A stretch of DNA of 64,000 nucleotides from Terfezia claveryi (lineage: Eukaryota > Ascomycota > Pezizomycetes > Pezizales > Pezizaceae): the NCBI GenBank assembly GCA_015179025.1, contig WHUX01000018.1:496001-560000 (forward strand), written 5' to 3'. The notes beneath the pieces are model-generated. The model did no database searches. It was given only the letters and a program-made list of their open reading frames with translations, and was not told the origin of the DNA. Shown here one piece after another: positions 48,140 through 59,162 of this stretch. Numbering within the stretch: position 1 is the first letter of the stretch; each line of letters opens with the position of its first letter. The position numbers were made by a program, and so were the translations under genes.

Positions 48140-48838
48140 ATAAGCCTACAGCATAAAGTACAGTAGTACCAAAGTCTGATAGTCAGCAGTAAGACTATCC
48201 TCCAAATAGCAACAGTAAGACTATTCAATAAATAGCAACTAGTAAAAGCCTACAAATATTAGTAAAACAACATAAGAGGGCAATAAATTGTATTTAACTG
48301 GCAAATACAAAGAAAACAATAAAATTACCTTATCTGGTAGCTCTGAGACCTAGAAATAGCCTCAGAAGTCCAATAAGGGTGTGAATTATAGGAACTAGTC
48401 CTATCAATATCCAAACTTTAGAGAGTATCCTAGCCCCACTCTCTACCTAGCCTAAAGAAAAATTGGGAATTCTCCCAGTAAGCAGAACAAGGAAAGTTTC
48501 TGTACCTCTCTCTCCAAAAAGAATACAAGTACCTAGCAGTCCAACCCCTATCCTTCTACTCAACTTTCTTCCCAGCATTTAAAGGAAACCCTACTCCCAC
48601 AGCAATCTCATCAACAAAAGTAACCCTTTTTCTCTTTAGTCTTCTCTCTCCCTTACCATAGTCAACCTTGGTATTAGAAGCAACAGAAAGAGGATAAGAA
48701 GGAAGTTGATAAGAAGTAGATCCTTTCTTATCAGGATTCACCTTAAAGAAAGCAAGAATAGAAGAAACAGAGTCTAAGGAATCAGTAGTATAATTTCTGA
48801 TAGACATAGAGACTCCTAAACAGAAAAGTACTAGTGTA

Positions 48839-51800
48839 ATGGAAAGAGGAGCTAGAGCTAGGAAAGGCAGGAGAAAGGTAATATCAAGTGAGGAGCTAGA
48901 AGCACTCAAGACCAAGTTAGTCAATACCCCTAAAAAGGAAATTCCAGCTGGAAAAGATATTCCAGATAAGGATGTGGAAACAAGGAAATAGTTATTGAGG
49001 CCAATAGTATCATGCTTGAAATAAGGATTACAACACCTCCTACAACAAAAGCCTTTTGGGACAAGAATGAAGTAGCATGGTTCTAAAGGATAACACAGGT
49101 ATTTGTATACCTAACAATAAACAATATATTATCAAAAAGGAAAAAGGAACTATTAGCTAAAGCAGCAGAAAAGTTCATGATTTTTCAACAGAAAGACCAA
49201 TTTGACAAGTCAGTTCCAATAGACTTTCAACTCTCATCTACTTCAAAAGCATTATGGCCTTACCCAACCTATAACTTATGTAAAGGAGTTCTATGGCTAG
49301 CATTAAACTGGCCTTTCCTGCCACAGTACATGCTTATGGGTAACTTGTATGATCTAAAAACTCCAGAAATAGTGCCTCCAATAACAGAACCTGTAAAAAC
49401 TCATGAAGAGATAGGAAGGAAACTATTTGGAGCTGGAGGCAAGGGTAAGGGGAAAAGTGTATAGTATAAAGAAGAAGATGATGGAGATTATAAAACAGAT
49501 ATAGAGAAAATATCTGAAAAAGACATGCCAACACCATCTAAAGATAGGAAAAAGCCAACACATACTAAAAAGAGTAAGACTCCTGATAAGAAGTCTAAAA
49601 AGAGCTCTTGTAATGTAGCTGGAGGTGGAAGTGAGGACCCAGGATCTGGATCTGAGAGTGATGAGTCAGATAATGAATCTGATGATAATAGAAAGAAAAG
49701 GTTAACTAGGAAACCTAGTCCTCACCACTTGGAATAGTCTAAAAAGACTAGTCAAAAGATACCCTCATAACAGATTAGCAAATCTCTAGTCAAAAAGGCA
49801 AACAAACTTACAAATATTCCTAATCCCCCAATGATTGATGGAGTATCAGAGAAATGGAGGGATCAAACTACCTTTGACAATTATGTGCAACAATTGCAGA
49901 AGTGAGTAGAATATCAGGGGATGGATATAGCAAGTTGGGAAAGCCTAGATAGAGTAAGTTTTATGTTTGAGAAGAATGCTCAGACTTGGTATAACTAGTA
50001 TTGCTTTGAGAAAGCTGATATTGAGGACAAGAATTTCCATGAATTTATGTTAAAATTGAGAGATAAACTCATCTCTACAGTAGCACCTGAAGTCCTATAG
50101 AAACAATATCTGTCACACTATTAGAGGCCAGATATTACTGTTATGCAGTATGCACAGAACCTGGAAGAGTTCAAAATTAAGTATAAGGATCTAAATAGAA
50201 AGGATATGATAAGTGATCATGCACTAAAAATAAAACTAGTAGATGGACTAGTACCCCTGCTTAGGGCTAAAGTCAAAGGACTGATATCATATAAGTCAAC
50301 TTTTGAGGAAATATTAAACAAAATTGCAATTCAAGAGGATGTGCTAAAACAAGAGACCAAATCCTTACAACAGCACTAAAAGAAGGTTGATAAGCAATAG
50401 GGCTCTGGCAAACCTATAGAATGGACTAAGTCTGAATTTAAATTACCTGATAAGGTAGCCAGGAATGCAGCTAAAGTTGCTGGCAAGAAGGGTAGATCAG
50501 GAGGACTCTATGGTAACTTCCCTAATGCTAGAAAGGATAAAACAAAATATACACCTTATACTGAGTAGGAAAAGAAAAGGGAAGAAGCTACAAGGACAGA
50601 GTCCTGTTATCACTGTGGAAAAACAGGTCATAGTTCCAGAGACTGCCCTAATAGGAAGATATCTTCAGTTTACCAATATATGGGATCTAAACTAAGAGCT
50701 GGAAGATTCCCTTCTTACAAGCCTTTTAGGCCTAGCACTGCATAGCCCCCATAGAAGGTGAAGACAGCTTATCAGGAGATTGATGTTAAACAACAAGAGT
50801 CAGCTGCACTCTAGGTTATGAGAAACCCTAATGATACAAAGAAGTTGTTAGTGCCAGAAAGCCATAGAACTTCTAATGCAGCTGAAGTTAAAATTTATGG
50901 ACATATTGCCTATGTACTATTTGATCTATATACATCAGATGGAGACCTGATATCAGCAAATTATTGTTAGCTGTTTAACATACCCTTGAAAGAGATTAGC
51001 AAGAAGCCTCTGGAAACTACAATCAAAGGTAGCAGATCTCAAATAACAAATACAGCAACAGTCACAATAAATCTATAAGCATACTAAGAAACTAGGACAT
51101 TCTATGTAGCCAACCTGAAGGACTAGAATATTATATTTGGTGAACCTGTACTGAGGGATTATAAAGCAATTATGAATATCAAAGATAATGCAATTACTAT
51201 ACAACCTACAGGCAGGATAAAGATTGACACTACTATACTTAAAACTAAGGATACACTTGGAAGAGTCACCACTGCAGCTATGAATATAAGCAGGACAGAA
51301 GAAGACTGGGATGATTATAAGGACCCATATGCTATATTAACTAAAGTTGGAGGTAGATTGCTATACCACCCAAAACCAACTCCAGCAATACCTTGGATAC
51401 AGTATGATCTGCCAGAAGAAGACCAGGAATGGTTACAAGAGTAGTTTGACTCATCAGACTGGTCAGAGCTAGAAGATGATTGAAGCTCTCTAGTTATTAT
51501 AAATGCAGTTAATCTAGAAGAAGTGGAATTTAATATATTTGAGGAATTCCCTGAACTATTCCCAGAGGAGAAACCAACTGCATTACCACCAATCAGAGAA
51601 CCTTATGACATCATGCAATATAAGATCATAGTTCCTGATGGTGCAACTTGGGAACCTGCATACTACACAAATTATACAAGGTTCTTGGACCAAGTAATAG
51701 AGAAAATGAGGACTGAGCTAGAATCTGGAAGAATAGTACTATCCAACTCACTAAATAGTATCCTCATATTTACACAGCCTAAAAGAGATTTAGACAAGAA

Positions 51801-53343
51801 TGGCAAGTAACAGGCCAGATTCTTGCTACACTGTGTACCCAGAAATAAGCTAGTGCAAAAGGATAAAACACCTATACCAAATATCAAAGCAATATTGGAC
51901 TGGATAGCTAGCAAGGAATATATTTCAGCAGCTGATCTGGCAGATGGATATTACAATATTAGGCATGCACATAAATCAGTAAAACATAGCACCTTTACAA
52001 ATCATTTAGGGAAATTTGACTCTCTAGTTATGCAGTAAGGGGATTGCAATGTACCTGCAACTATGATGAGGGCTATGAATTAGTTACTAAGGGATTATAT
52101 TGGAAAAACAGTCATGGTTTATTTAGATGATATTCTGATTAGAACAGATACCCTGGAAGAACATAATGAAGTATTGAGAGGGATCTGTAGGATATTGGCC
52201 AGGAAAAAGTTTTTCTTCAACAAAAAGAAATGTCAGATCCTTACTCCAAGGCTGAAAGTACTAGGATTCATTGTCACCAAGCAAGGGTTAGAAATAGATC
52301 CAGAAAAAATCAACTTAATAGCAAATTACCCTATCCCTGACTCAAAGAAGAAATTATAGAAATTTCTAGGGATGGTTAATTACTTGAGAAGGTTTTGTTC
52401 AGAATTGGGAGCTATAGCCAAACCACTATCAGAATTGCAAGGGTCAACAAAAAAGCACATATGGACTCCCTTGTATAATGAGTCATTTGTAAGAGTTAAA
52501 GAGCTAATAATGAGCAATAAGGTGCTCAAGCTAATTAATCATGACTCAGGTCTTCCAATCTATTTAATTACAGATGCTAGTAATATAGGAATCTCAGGAT
52601 AGATTGGTCAAATGGAGAATGGTATTATTAGGCCAGCAGAATTTTACTCTAGGAAATTAAATGATGAACAAATGAATTACTCAACAACTGATAAGGAATT
52701 ATTAGCAATTGTTGACTCACTGAGGTATTTTAGGCCTAAACTACAGGGTCACAAAGTGATCATCCAAACAGATCACAAACCCTTAGTCACATTTATAGAT
52801 AGTATACCTGAAAGTCAGATGAAGAGAAGGTGGCAAGAGACTATGAGTCAGTTTGACCTAACCCTAAAATATATTCAGGGCAAGGACAACTACATAGCAG
52901 ATGTACTATCTAGAAGAGTATATAGTCCCTCTAATTCCCCCTCTACTAGAAAGTCTTCTCACTACACAACTTCTTTACTACAATATCCAGTAGTAAGCAA
53001 TAATCTCTCTGTTCCCACACAAACTTTCAGGAAAACTCCTCCCCCATATTCTCTACCAGCTACCATGCCTTCCCCAAACCAGCTCAGGATTAGAAGAGCT
53101 ACTGGGAGACCAGTGTCTCTACCAATCCTTAGGAGACAATCTCCCAACACCATACAAAGGAGAAGGAGACTCCCTCCTCTCCAGATTACTACCACCAACC
53201 TCCCACAAAGGCCTATGCAGGAGGTTTATAGCACTAGGCCAACCTGGCATGATAGGGAAGGCCTAAATGCAGTCTTTGAGGCTGAAAGGTACAAAGCCAC
53301 AGTTGAGGATGACCCTGAACCTGTTTTATCTAACACCCCATAA
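48839..53343 (+). pseudogene. Gag-pol of the CpG-null gypsy element, about 25 in-frame stops
   Basis: Gag starts at or before 48,839 (MERGARARKGRRKVI), with one frame change near 48,985; from there a single frame runs to 53,402. Order: gag (RVSFMFEKNAQTWYN, then AQNLEEFKIKYKDL), zinc knuckle CYHCGKTGHSSRDCP near 50,610, degraded protease region, reverse transcriptase with intact YLDDIL (52,117-52,134), and RNase H (LITDASNIG, TTDKELLAIV, QTDHKPL). The integrase has not been reached. Nearly all stops are TAG or TAA; only two TGA. Several lie where relatives have Gln (KKL-stop-KFLG) or Trp (ISG-stop-IGQ). Every Arg uses AGA or AGG because CGN codons are absent. Stops without frameshifts point to point mutation rather than slow indel decay. 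Confidence 0.88.
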
Positions 53344-53402
53344 AGAAATTTCAGGCTCAGACAGCTCCAGCAGGAGCCAGCAGCAGTCCAAACTGCTGCC
53401 AC

Positions 53403-53920
53403 TATAACGACGGCTCTGGGGACAAGGCGACCAAGAGGTATGCTGGGGCAAGGGCAAGGCTAGAGTGATACTCACATAGGAATACTACGTGTGTGACTAG
53501 GGGAAAAGGCTAGGACGGGGGCAAGGGCGAGGGCGAGAGAGGCAGTGGGCAAGGGACACGAGACACGAGGAGGCAGTTGCCACGTATGTCAGAGGGAGGC
53601 AGCTATGCTGCAGAGCTGCTCACGAGACAAGGGGGTACACAAGGGAGGTGCACAAGTGCTGGGAGAGGCAAGGTCCTGTATTAGATATACAAGACGTTGG
53701 ATAGGGATCCAACGAGAGGGTGGAGAAATGAAGATATATATACATGTTTCCAGGCAAAGGCCGTGGAAGGAATAAACTTTCCGAGATTTCTATCTCGGAA
53801 GCTAAGATAACAATCACACATCGACGACACCCGAACAAGCCTGTTCGAGTGTCAAAACAGCACAACACCCGAACAAGCCTATTCGAGTATCAAATCGAGA
53901 CTAAGGACACAGTTGTGACA
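53403..53920 (-). mobile_element. 3' LTR of the old chromovirus
   Basis: 518 bp, homologous along its length to the young LTR at 58,425-58,979. On the plus strand it starts TATAACG (young: TGTAACG, so one terminal base has mutated) and ends TTGTGACA. The polypurine tract AAAGAGGGGATAG lies next to it on the minus strand. A hairpin-forming block is duplicated at 53,826-53,853 and again about 40 bp on. Confidence 0.88.
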
Positions 53921-54076
53921 CTATCCCCTCTTTAGGCTGGAGCTCTAGTGATGGGGGCTTGGGCACAACAACCAGCGAATAACACAGAAAACAACAAGTG
54001 CGATAATGAGGACCTCAACCCCAACTCCAAACAACAACAAGAACATAAACAACAAGAAGAATACAAAGTCACAACC
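53921..54076 (-). other. 3' untranslated region of the old chromovirus
   Basis: Includes the polypurine tract beside the LTR and a CAA-rich stretch; no coding. Confidence 0.6.
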
Positions 54077-56361
54077 TCAGTCGACTGGGCGAGGCTTCCT
54101 GAGGTATCGCTGGTGGAACAGGGTAACCAAATCCTGCATATTCTTCAAGTCCTCTATGGGTTGCTAAGTAGCCTCCTCATCCCTCAGCTATTTGACCTTA
54201 TACTGCAAATGCCTATATCTCTTCCGCGAGTCTAGTACCTCCTCAACCTCCCATTCCTCCTCACCTTCGATAACCACAGGAGGGGGTGGGAGGTTTTTCT
54301 GTCCTGGAAGAGGGTCCTCCACGGCAGGCTCGATCTCGGAGACATGGACAATCAGGTGGTGTTTGATGTCCTTGGGGAACCTCAGTTGATAGGTATGAGT
54401 GCCCACAGTGGCCAACACCTCGAATGGACCCAAGAACTTGTGGTCGAGTTTGTGAGATGGCCGCTCTGTCCGAAAGTGCTGGCTGGAGAGCCACACCTTG
54501 TCCCCTGGCTGGTATCTGGGGGCTGGCAGCTGGGATCCATCAGCATATTCAGCCTGCCTGGTTTGTGCATATCCCAACTCAGCCTTCAAGGTAGAGTGAA
54601 GCTCAGCAATCTTCGTAGCAAACTTCTTGGCTGGGATATTCTCTCTGGCTTTGCGCAGAGGTACTAGGGAGTCTACGAACCGAAGGTGCCAGCTATAATT
54701 GGCCAGGAATAGGGAGGTCTTCAAGGTCTCAGAGAAGTAGTGATTGGTAGAGAATTTGCAGGTGGCCAGCAATGAAACCTAGTTATTCTGCTGGTAATTG
54801 ATGTATGCCCTTAGATATTGTTCCATGATGGCATTCATGCGTTCTGACTAGCCATCGGTCTGAGGGTGGTATGCCATAGACAAGTGTACTTCAATACCCA
54901 ATAGCTCACAGAATGTTTTCCAGAAATCGGCAATGAACTGAGAGCCACGGTCTAAGACAATCGATGCTGGGAGGCTATGGTAATGGAAGACATTATTCAG
55001 GTAAAGGGATGCCAATTCGGGTGCTGAGCAGGTGTCTCGACAGGGTATTAAATGCTTCATTTTCGTCAATCGATCCACTACCATCAAGATGGCATTGAAT
55101 CCCGAGTCCTCTAGCAATCCGGTGACGAAGTCCATAGTCAGGTGTTGCCAAGGTTGTTCTGGGATTTCCAGGGGCTTCAGGGTACCATAAGGAGCATGGC
55201 GGGTAGGTTTGGCATGCTTGCAGACATGGCAATTCCATATGTACCGCTCCACCTCCTTCCATTGGTCAGACCATGTATATTGCCTAGAAAGTAACTCTAA
55301 CGTCTTAGCTACCTCAGGGTGACCTGCAGCCAAAGTGTCATAGTGCTCCTTGATTAGTCTTAAGTGTAGTTCACTATCTGTGGGTATATAGAGGCAGTCA
55401 AGGTGGTAAAGGAGACCATCCTGGGTTATGCACTTAGCGAGGGAAATCTTGGTATAGCAGCGCTGTCCAGATTGCACTGCAGCAATTATCTCTTTGGCCA
55501 GGGGGTCCTTCCCATATATCCCTTTCACCTGTTGTCAGAGGTCACTTCCAGCATCTGCATGGGCCTCGACATCCACAATATCAACCCCGACATCCCTAAT
55601 ATGAGCCTTAGCCTCAGTCTCAGCCTCAGCCTCAGCCTCAGCCAGAATGTTGGCAGCCAGGTCAAGATTTTCCGGCTTCAGTACCACCTGGTTCTGGTAC
55701 TTTAGCCTTTCATCCCCTCCCTTAGGGAGATCTCCTGATCTCCTGGTTAGTGCATCTGGCTAACCCCCAGCTTTTCTAGGCCGATACTTGATCTTGAAGT
55801 TGAATCGAGATAAGAACTCCGACCACCTAGCCTGCCGTCAGTTCAGCAGCTTAGTGGTGGTGAAGTACTCAAGGTTCTTATGATCGGATAGTACCTCGAT
55901 GATCCTCTTGGCTGACTCTAGGTGTGGCCTCCATTCCTAGAATGCTCACACAATGGCCATTAACTCCTTATCATAGATTTCATAATTATACTCCGCCAGG
56001 GAGTGCTTTTTTAAGAAGTATGCCACTAGGTGGAGGATGCCATTATCATCGTTCTGGAACAGGATTCCTGCAGAGACATAGTCGGAGGCATCAGTTTCAA
56101 TGACACACTCCTGTTCGGGGTTGAAATGGGCCAGGATCAGTGCTAAGCAGAAAGTTTCCTTGAGGTTCTAGAAGGCGGATTGGGCTTCTGGATTCTAGTG
56201 GAAGGCCCTTTTCGTCAGGTGTGAACCAGCTTCTACTTTCGTTTTCATCAGGGCCATCAGGGGTGCCGCAATCCTTAAGTATTCTAGGATAAATTGGCGG
56301 TAAAAGTTGGCAAATCCTAGGAAGGCTTACACATCCTTCAAATTGGCTGGGGTTTCCCACT

Positions 56362-57491
56362 TAGTGTGCGCATCGGCCCGAGTCGAGGCGAGTTTGCCAA
56401 CTATTTTTCCTACTCGACACCGACTCGCGCCGATGGCAATCCATGAGAAGCCAACTCGAGCCGACTCGCCGGCTACTCGCGAGTACTCGCCAAGCCCTTT
56501 TGTTACGGGGAATAGGCTAGAAGCCTAGCTTTGCCGCCCATATATACATGAAATTCGTGCATTCGCGGCTTATATATATACATGGAATTCGTACATTCGC
56601 GGCTTATATATATACATGGAGTTCGTGCATTGGCGGCTTATATATATACATGGAAATCATGCATTCGCGGGCTATATATATACATGGAATTCGTGCATTC
56701 GCGGCTTATATATATACATGGAAATCATGCATTCGCGGCTTATATATATACATGGAGTTCGTGCATTCGCGGCTAGTATATATCGAATCCATGTATATAT
56801 AGAGGCCGCGAATGCCAGATTTACATATATATATAGAGGCCGCGAATACACAATATAGAGGCCGTGGGTGCATGAATTCCATGAATATATGTAAGCCGCG
56901 AATGCACGAATTTCATGTATATATATAAGCCGCGAATGCATGACTTCCATGTATATGTATAAGCCACGAATGCATGATTTCCATGTATATATAGAAGCCG
57001 CGAATGCCAGATTTACATATATATATAGAGGCCGCGAATACACAATATAGAGGCCGTGCATGCATGAATTTCATGAATATATGTAAGCTGCGAATGCACG
57101 AATTTCATGTATATAGATAAGCCGCGAATGCATGATTTCCATGTATATATATAAGCCACGAATGCACGAATTTCAGGTATACATGTATATATAAGCCGCG
57201 AATGCATGACTTCCATGTATATGTACAAGCCGCGAATGCATGACTTCCATGTATATGTACAAGCCGCGAATGCATGATTTCCAGGTATATATGAGCGGTG
57301 AAGGTAGGCTTCCAGCCTATTCTGCGGAACAAAAAGGCTTGGCGAGTACTCGTCGGCTACTCGGCGCTGGCCCGAGTTTTCCAGAGAATTGTGTCGCCAA
57401 CTCGCCGAGTTGGAGGGTTGGGCAAAACTCGGCCGTCGGCGCGAGTCTTGGCGAGTCGGCGCGGGGAAAACTCGCCTCGGTACGCACGCTA
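56362..57491. mobile_element. hAT-type fold-back element (1,130 bp)
   Basis: Perfect 8-bp target duplication TTCCCACT (56,354-56,361 and 57,492-57,499). Ends read TAGTGTGCGCATCGG and, from the right, TAGCGTGCGTACCGAGG, fitting the hAT terminal consensus TAGNG. The inverted terminal arms extend for roughly 180-200 bp (both contain GAGTACTCGCCAAGCC and a GAATAGGCT-GAAGCCTA block). The interior consists of 34-bp satellite-like repeats in one orientation on the left and the opposite on the right. No transposase, so non-autonomous. Confidence 0.85.
56547..57290. repeat. Inverted arrays of 34-bp repeats
   Basis: Left arm: about seven units of CATGGAATTCGTGCATTCGC-GGCTTATATATATA (56,547-56,784). 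Right arm: the reverse complement (AAGCCGCGAATGCAT..) repeated with more variation, plus a block of about 195 bp present twice (compare 56,814 and 57,009). Long open frames across the arrays merely reflect the repeat and are not genes. Confidence 0.88.
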
Positions 57492-58424
57492 TTCCCACTC
57501 TTGGATTGTAGCAACTTTGGCAGGGTCTATCCTAATACCTTCTGTGGTTATGATCAAGCCCAGGTACTTCACTTCTTAGACGTGGAATTCGCATTTTTCA
57601 GGTTTAAGGTATAGCTCAGCCTGCTCCAGCTTCTTCAAGACTTGCCTGACATGGATTTTGTGCTCTGCCAGAGTATCTGAATAGATCAAGATATCGTTGA
57701 GGTAAGCTGTGCAGAACACATCCAGGAAGTCTCGCAGAGTGTCATTAATAAAGTGTTGGAAAGAGGCTGGGGCATTGGTTAAGCCGAAGGGCATGATGTT
57801 GTACTTGAAGTGGCCGTAACGTGTCCGGAAGGCAGTTTTCCACTCCTCCCCCTCAGCGATCTATACCAGATTGTACGCCCCTCTCAAGTCCAATTTGGTG
57901 AACCATTTTGCCTTGGAAAGCCTGGCTAATATCTCCTGAATTAGAGGTAGGGGGTACCTGTTTTTGACTGTTATCTCGTTTAGGCCCCGGTAATCGACAC
58001 ACAACTGGAGAGAGCCGTCCGATTTCTTTACGAACAGCACCGAGGTACCTGCTGGTGAGGAGCTATGGCGAATGAAGCTCTTGTTAAGGTTTTCCTCCAA
58101 GTATTTCTTCAAAGCTTCCAGCTCTAACTAGGACATTCCATAGGGGGGCCCATAGGAGGGGGTCTTACCCTGTATCAGCGAAATAGTATAGTCATATGGC
58201 TAGTGGGGTGCGAGCTTTTCTGCGGCCTTCTCCAAGAACAGGTTGATGAATTCGTGGTATTTGTCTGGGACTATGGACTTCCACTCCTCCTTAGACCTCG
58301 TCTTGTTAATCTCTAGGTTCACCTCATGTATGGACAGGGCGTGAGCCTTCAGCTTGTGCCTCCTAGTGAGGTAAGCGAAAGCCCCTGCTCCGATAAAGCT
58401 AACATTCAGAGGTTTTGTAGGCGG

Positions 58425-58979
58425 TGTAACGGGGGCTCAGGGGACAAGGCGACCAAGGGGTACGCCGGGGCGAGGACAGGAACAAGGTGAGACACACGTA
58501 GGAGCGCTACGTGTGTGATCAGGGGAAAGGCTAGGGGCAAGGCAAGGGCAGGGCTAGGGTAACACACACACACATACGTAGGAACGCTACGTGTGTGACT
58601 GGGGAAGGCTGGGACGGGGGACAAGGGCAAGAGGCACGAGACACGCGGAAGCGGTTGCCGCGTGTGTCGGAGGGAGGCAGCTGTGCTGCAGAGTAGTTCA
58701 CGAGACAAGGGGGGGGTGCACAAGGGAGGTGCACAAGCGCTGGGAGAGGCAAGGTCCTGTATTGGATATACAAGATGTTGGATGGGGATCCAACGAGAGG
58801 GCGGAGAGAGCAAGCTATATATACAGGCTTCCTTCCTGGCCAAGGCCACTGGAAGGAATAAGGTTCCGAGACCCCTTATCTCGGGAACAAAGATAACAAC
58901 GATATCAATCAACAATAAAGAGAGTCGGACAGAATCCTGTCCGACTCTCAAACCTGGCTAGGAAAGGACGGTTGTGACA
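58425..58979 (-). mobile_element. 3' LTR of the young chromovirus
   Basis: 555 bp, TGTAACG..TGTGACA on the plus strand (TGTCACAACC start on the coding strand). The polypurine tract AAAGGGGGGATAG abuts it. It holds two palindromic CTACGTGTGTG boxes (58,492-58,516 and about 58,570-58,595) and a perfect 13-bp hairpin at 58,920-58,949. Confidence 0.92.
58920..58949. other. Perfect 13-bp hairpin in the LTR
   Basis: GAGAGTCGGACAG and its exact complement separated by AATC, about 30 bp from the LTR's outer (U3) end. The old LTR has a structurally equivalent hairpin with paired base changes (CGAACA/TGTTCG for CGGACA/TGTCCG). Confidence 0.7.
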
Positions 58980-59162
58980 CTATCCCCCCTTTAGGCTCGG
59001 AGCTCCAGCGACTAGGAGGCCTGGGCACGATAACCGGCAAAATCAACACAGGAAACAACAACAACAAGGTAAGGACAAAAACCCCAACTCCGAACAACTT
59101 GACAACAACAGAAACAACAATCATAACTCCAACTCCAAATCAACGAAGACAAGACAAAAATA
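58980..59162 (-). other. 3' untranslated region of the young chromovirus
   Basis: Between the pol stop and the 3' LTR. It includes the polypurine tract next to 58,979 and AAC-rich sequence. Confidence 0.7.

Larger units (their letters stand above)
46255..53402 (+). mobile_element. Internal region of the plus-strand CpG-null gypsy element (with TRIM nested)
   Basis: Leader 46,255-46,369 starts with T7 directly after the LTR, then continues at 48,145 beyond the nested TRIM. It holds a gag-pol frame to 53,402, where the LTR of an old chromovirus interrupts it. Integrase and the 3' LTR are therefore expected to the right of this window. From 48,145 to 53,402 I find no CpG dinucleotide. A short CAGTAAGACTAT direct repeat occurs near 48,192-48,235. 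Confidence 0.8.
54077..58424 (-). pseudogene. Old chromovirus pol, interrupted by a fold-back element
   Basis: Collinear with the young copy's pol at 59,163-62,885, in two blocks: 57,500-58,424 (reverse transcriptase) and 54,077-56,353 (rest of RT, RNase H, integrase, chromodomain). The gap is the hAT-type insertion. More than a dozen in-frame stops; compared with the young copy they include CAG to TAG (HPQTDG-stop-SERMN), CAA to TAA (HV-stop-EVKYLG) and TGG to TAG (NN-stop-VSLL). The RT catalytic box is YLNDIL at 57,696-57,698 in place of YLDDIL (GAC to AAC), so polymerase activity is lost regardless of the stops. The integrase HHCC and chromodomain (EWEVEEVLDSRKRY) remain readable. The frame is cut at 58,424 by the young element's LTR. 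Confidence 0.9.

Noticed and set aside
48556..48924. 122-aa minus-strand frame
   Set aside because: It overlaps gag of the plus-strand gypsy element, has low-complexity composition and no domain; a shadow frame.
50465..50695. 76-aa plus-strand frame over the gag zinc knuckle
   Set aside because: The true zinc knuckle is read in the neighbouring frame shared by the rest of gag-pol.
42395..53343. Reassigned UAG/UAA (Gln) genetic code as explanation of the many TAG codons
   Set aside because: Some stops fall at expected Trp positions and the window's host genes end normally with TAA/TAG; CpA to TpA mutation explains both Gln and Trp sites.
56547..57290. Long frames reading repeated HSRLIYIHG-type peptides
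   Set aside because: They arise because the 34-bp unit rotates through all three frames; tandem repeat DNA, not a repetitive protein gene.
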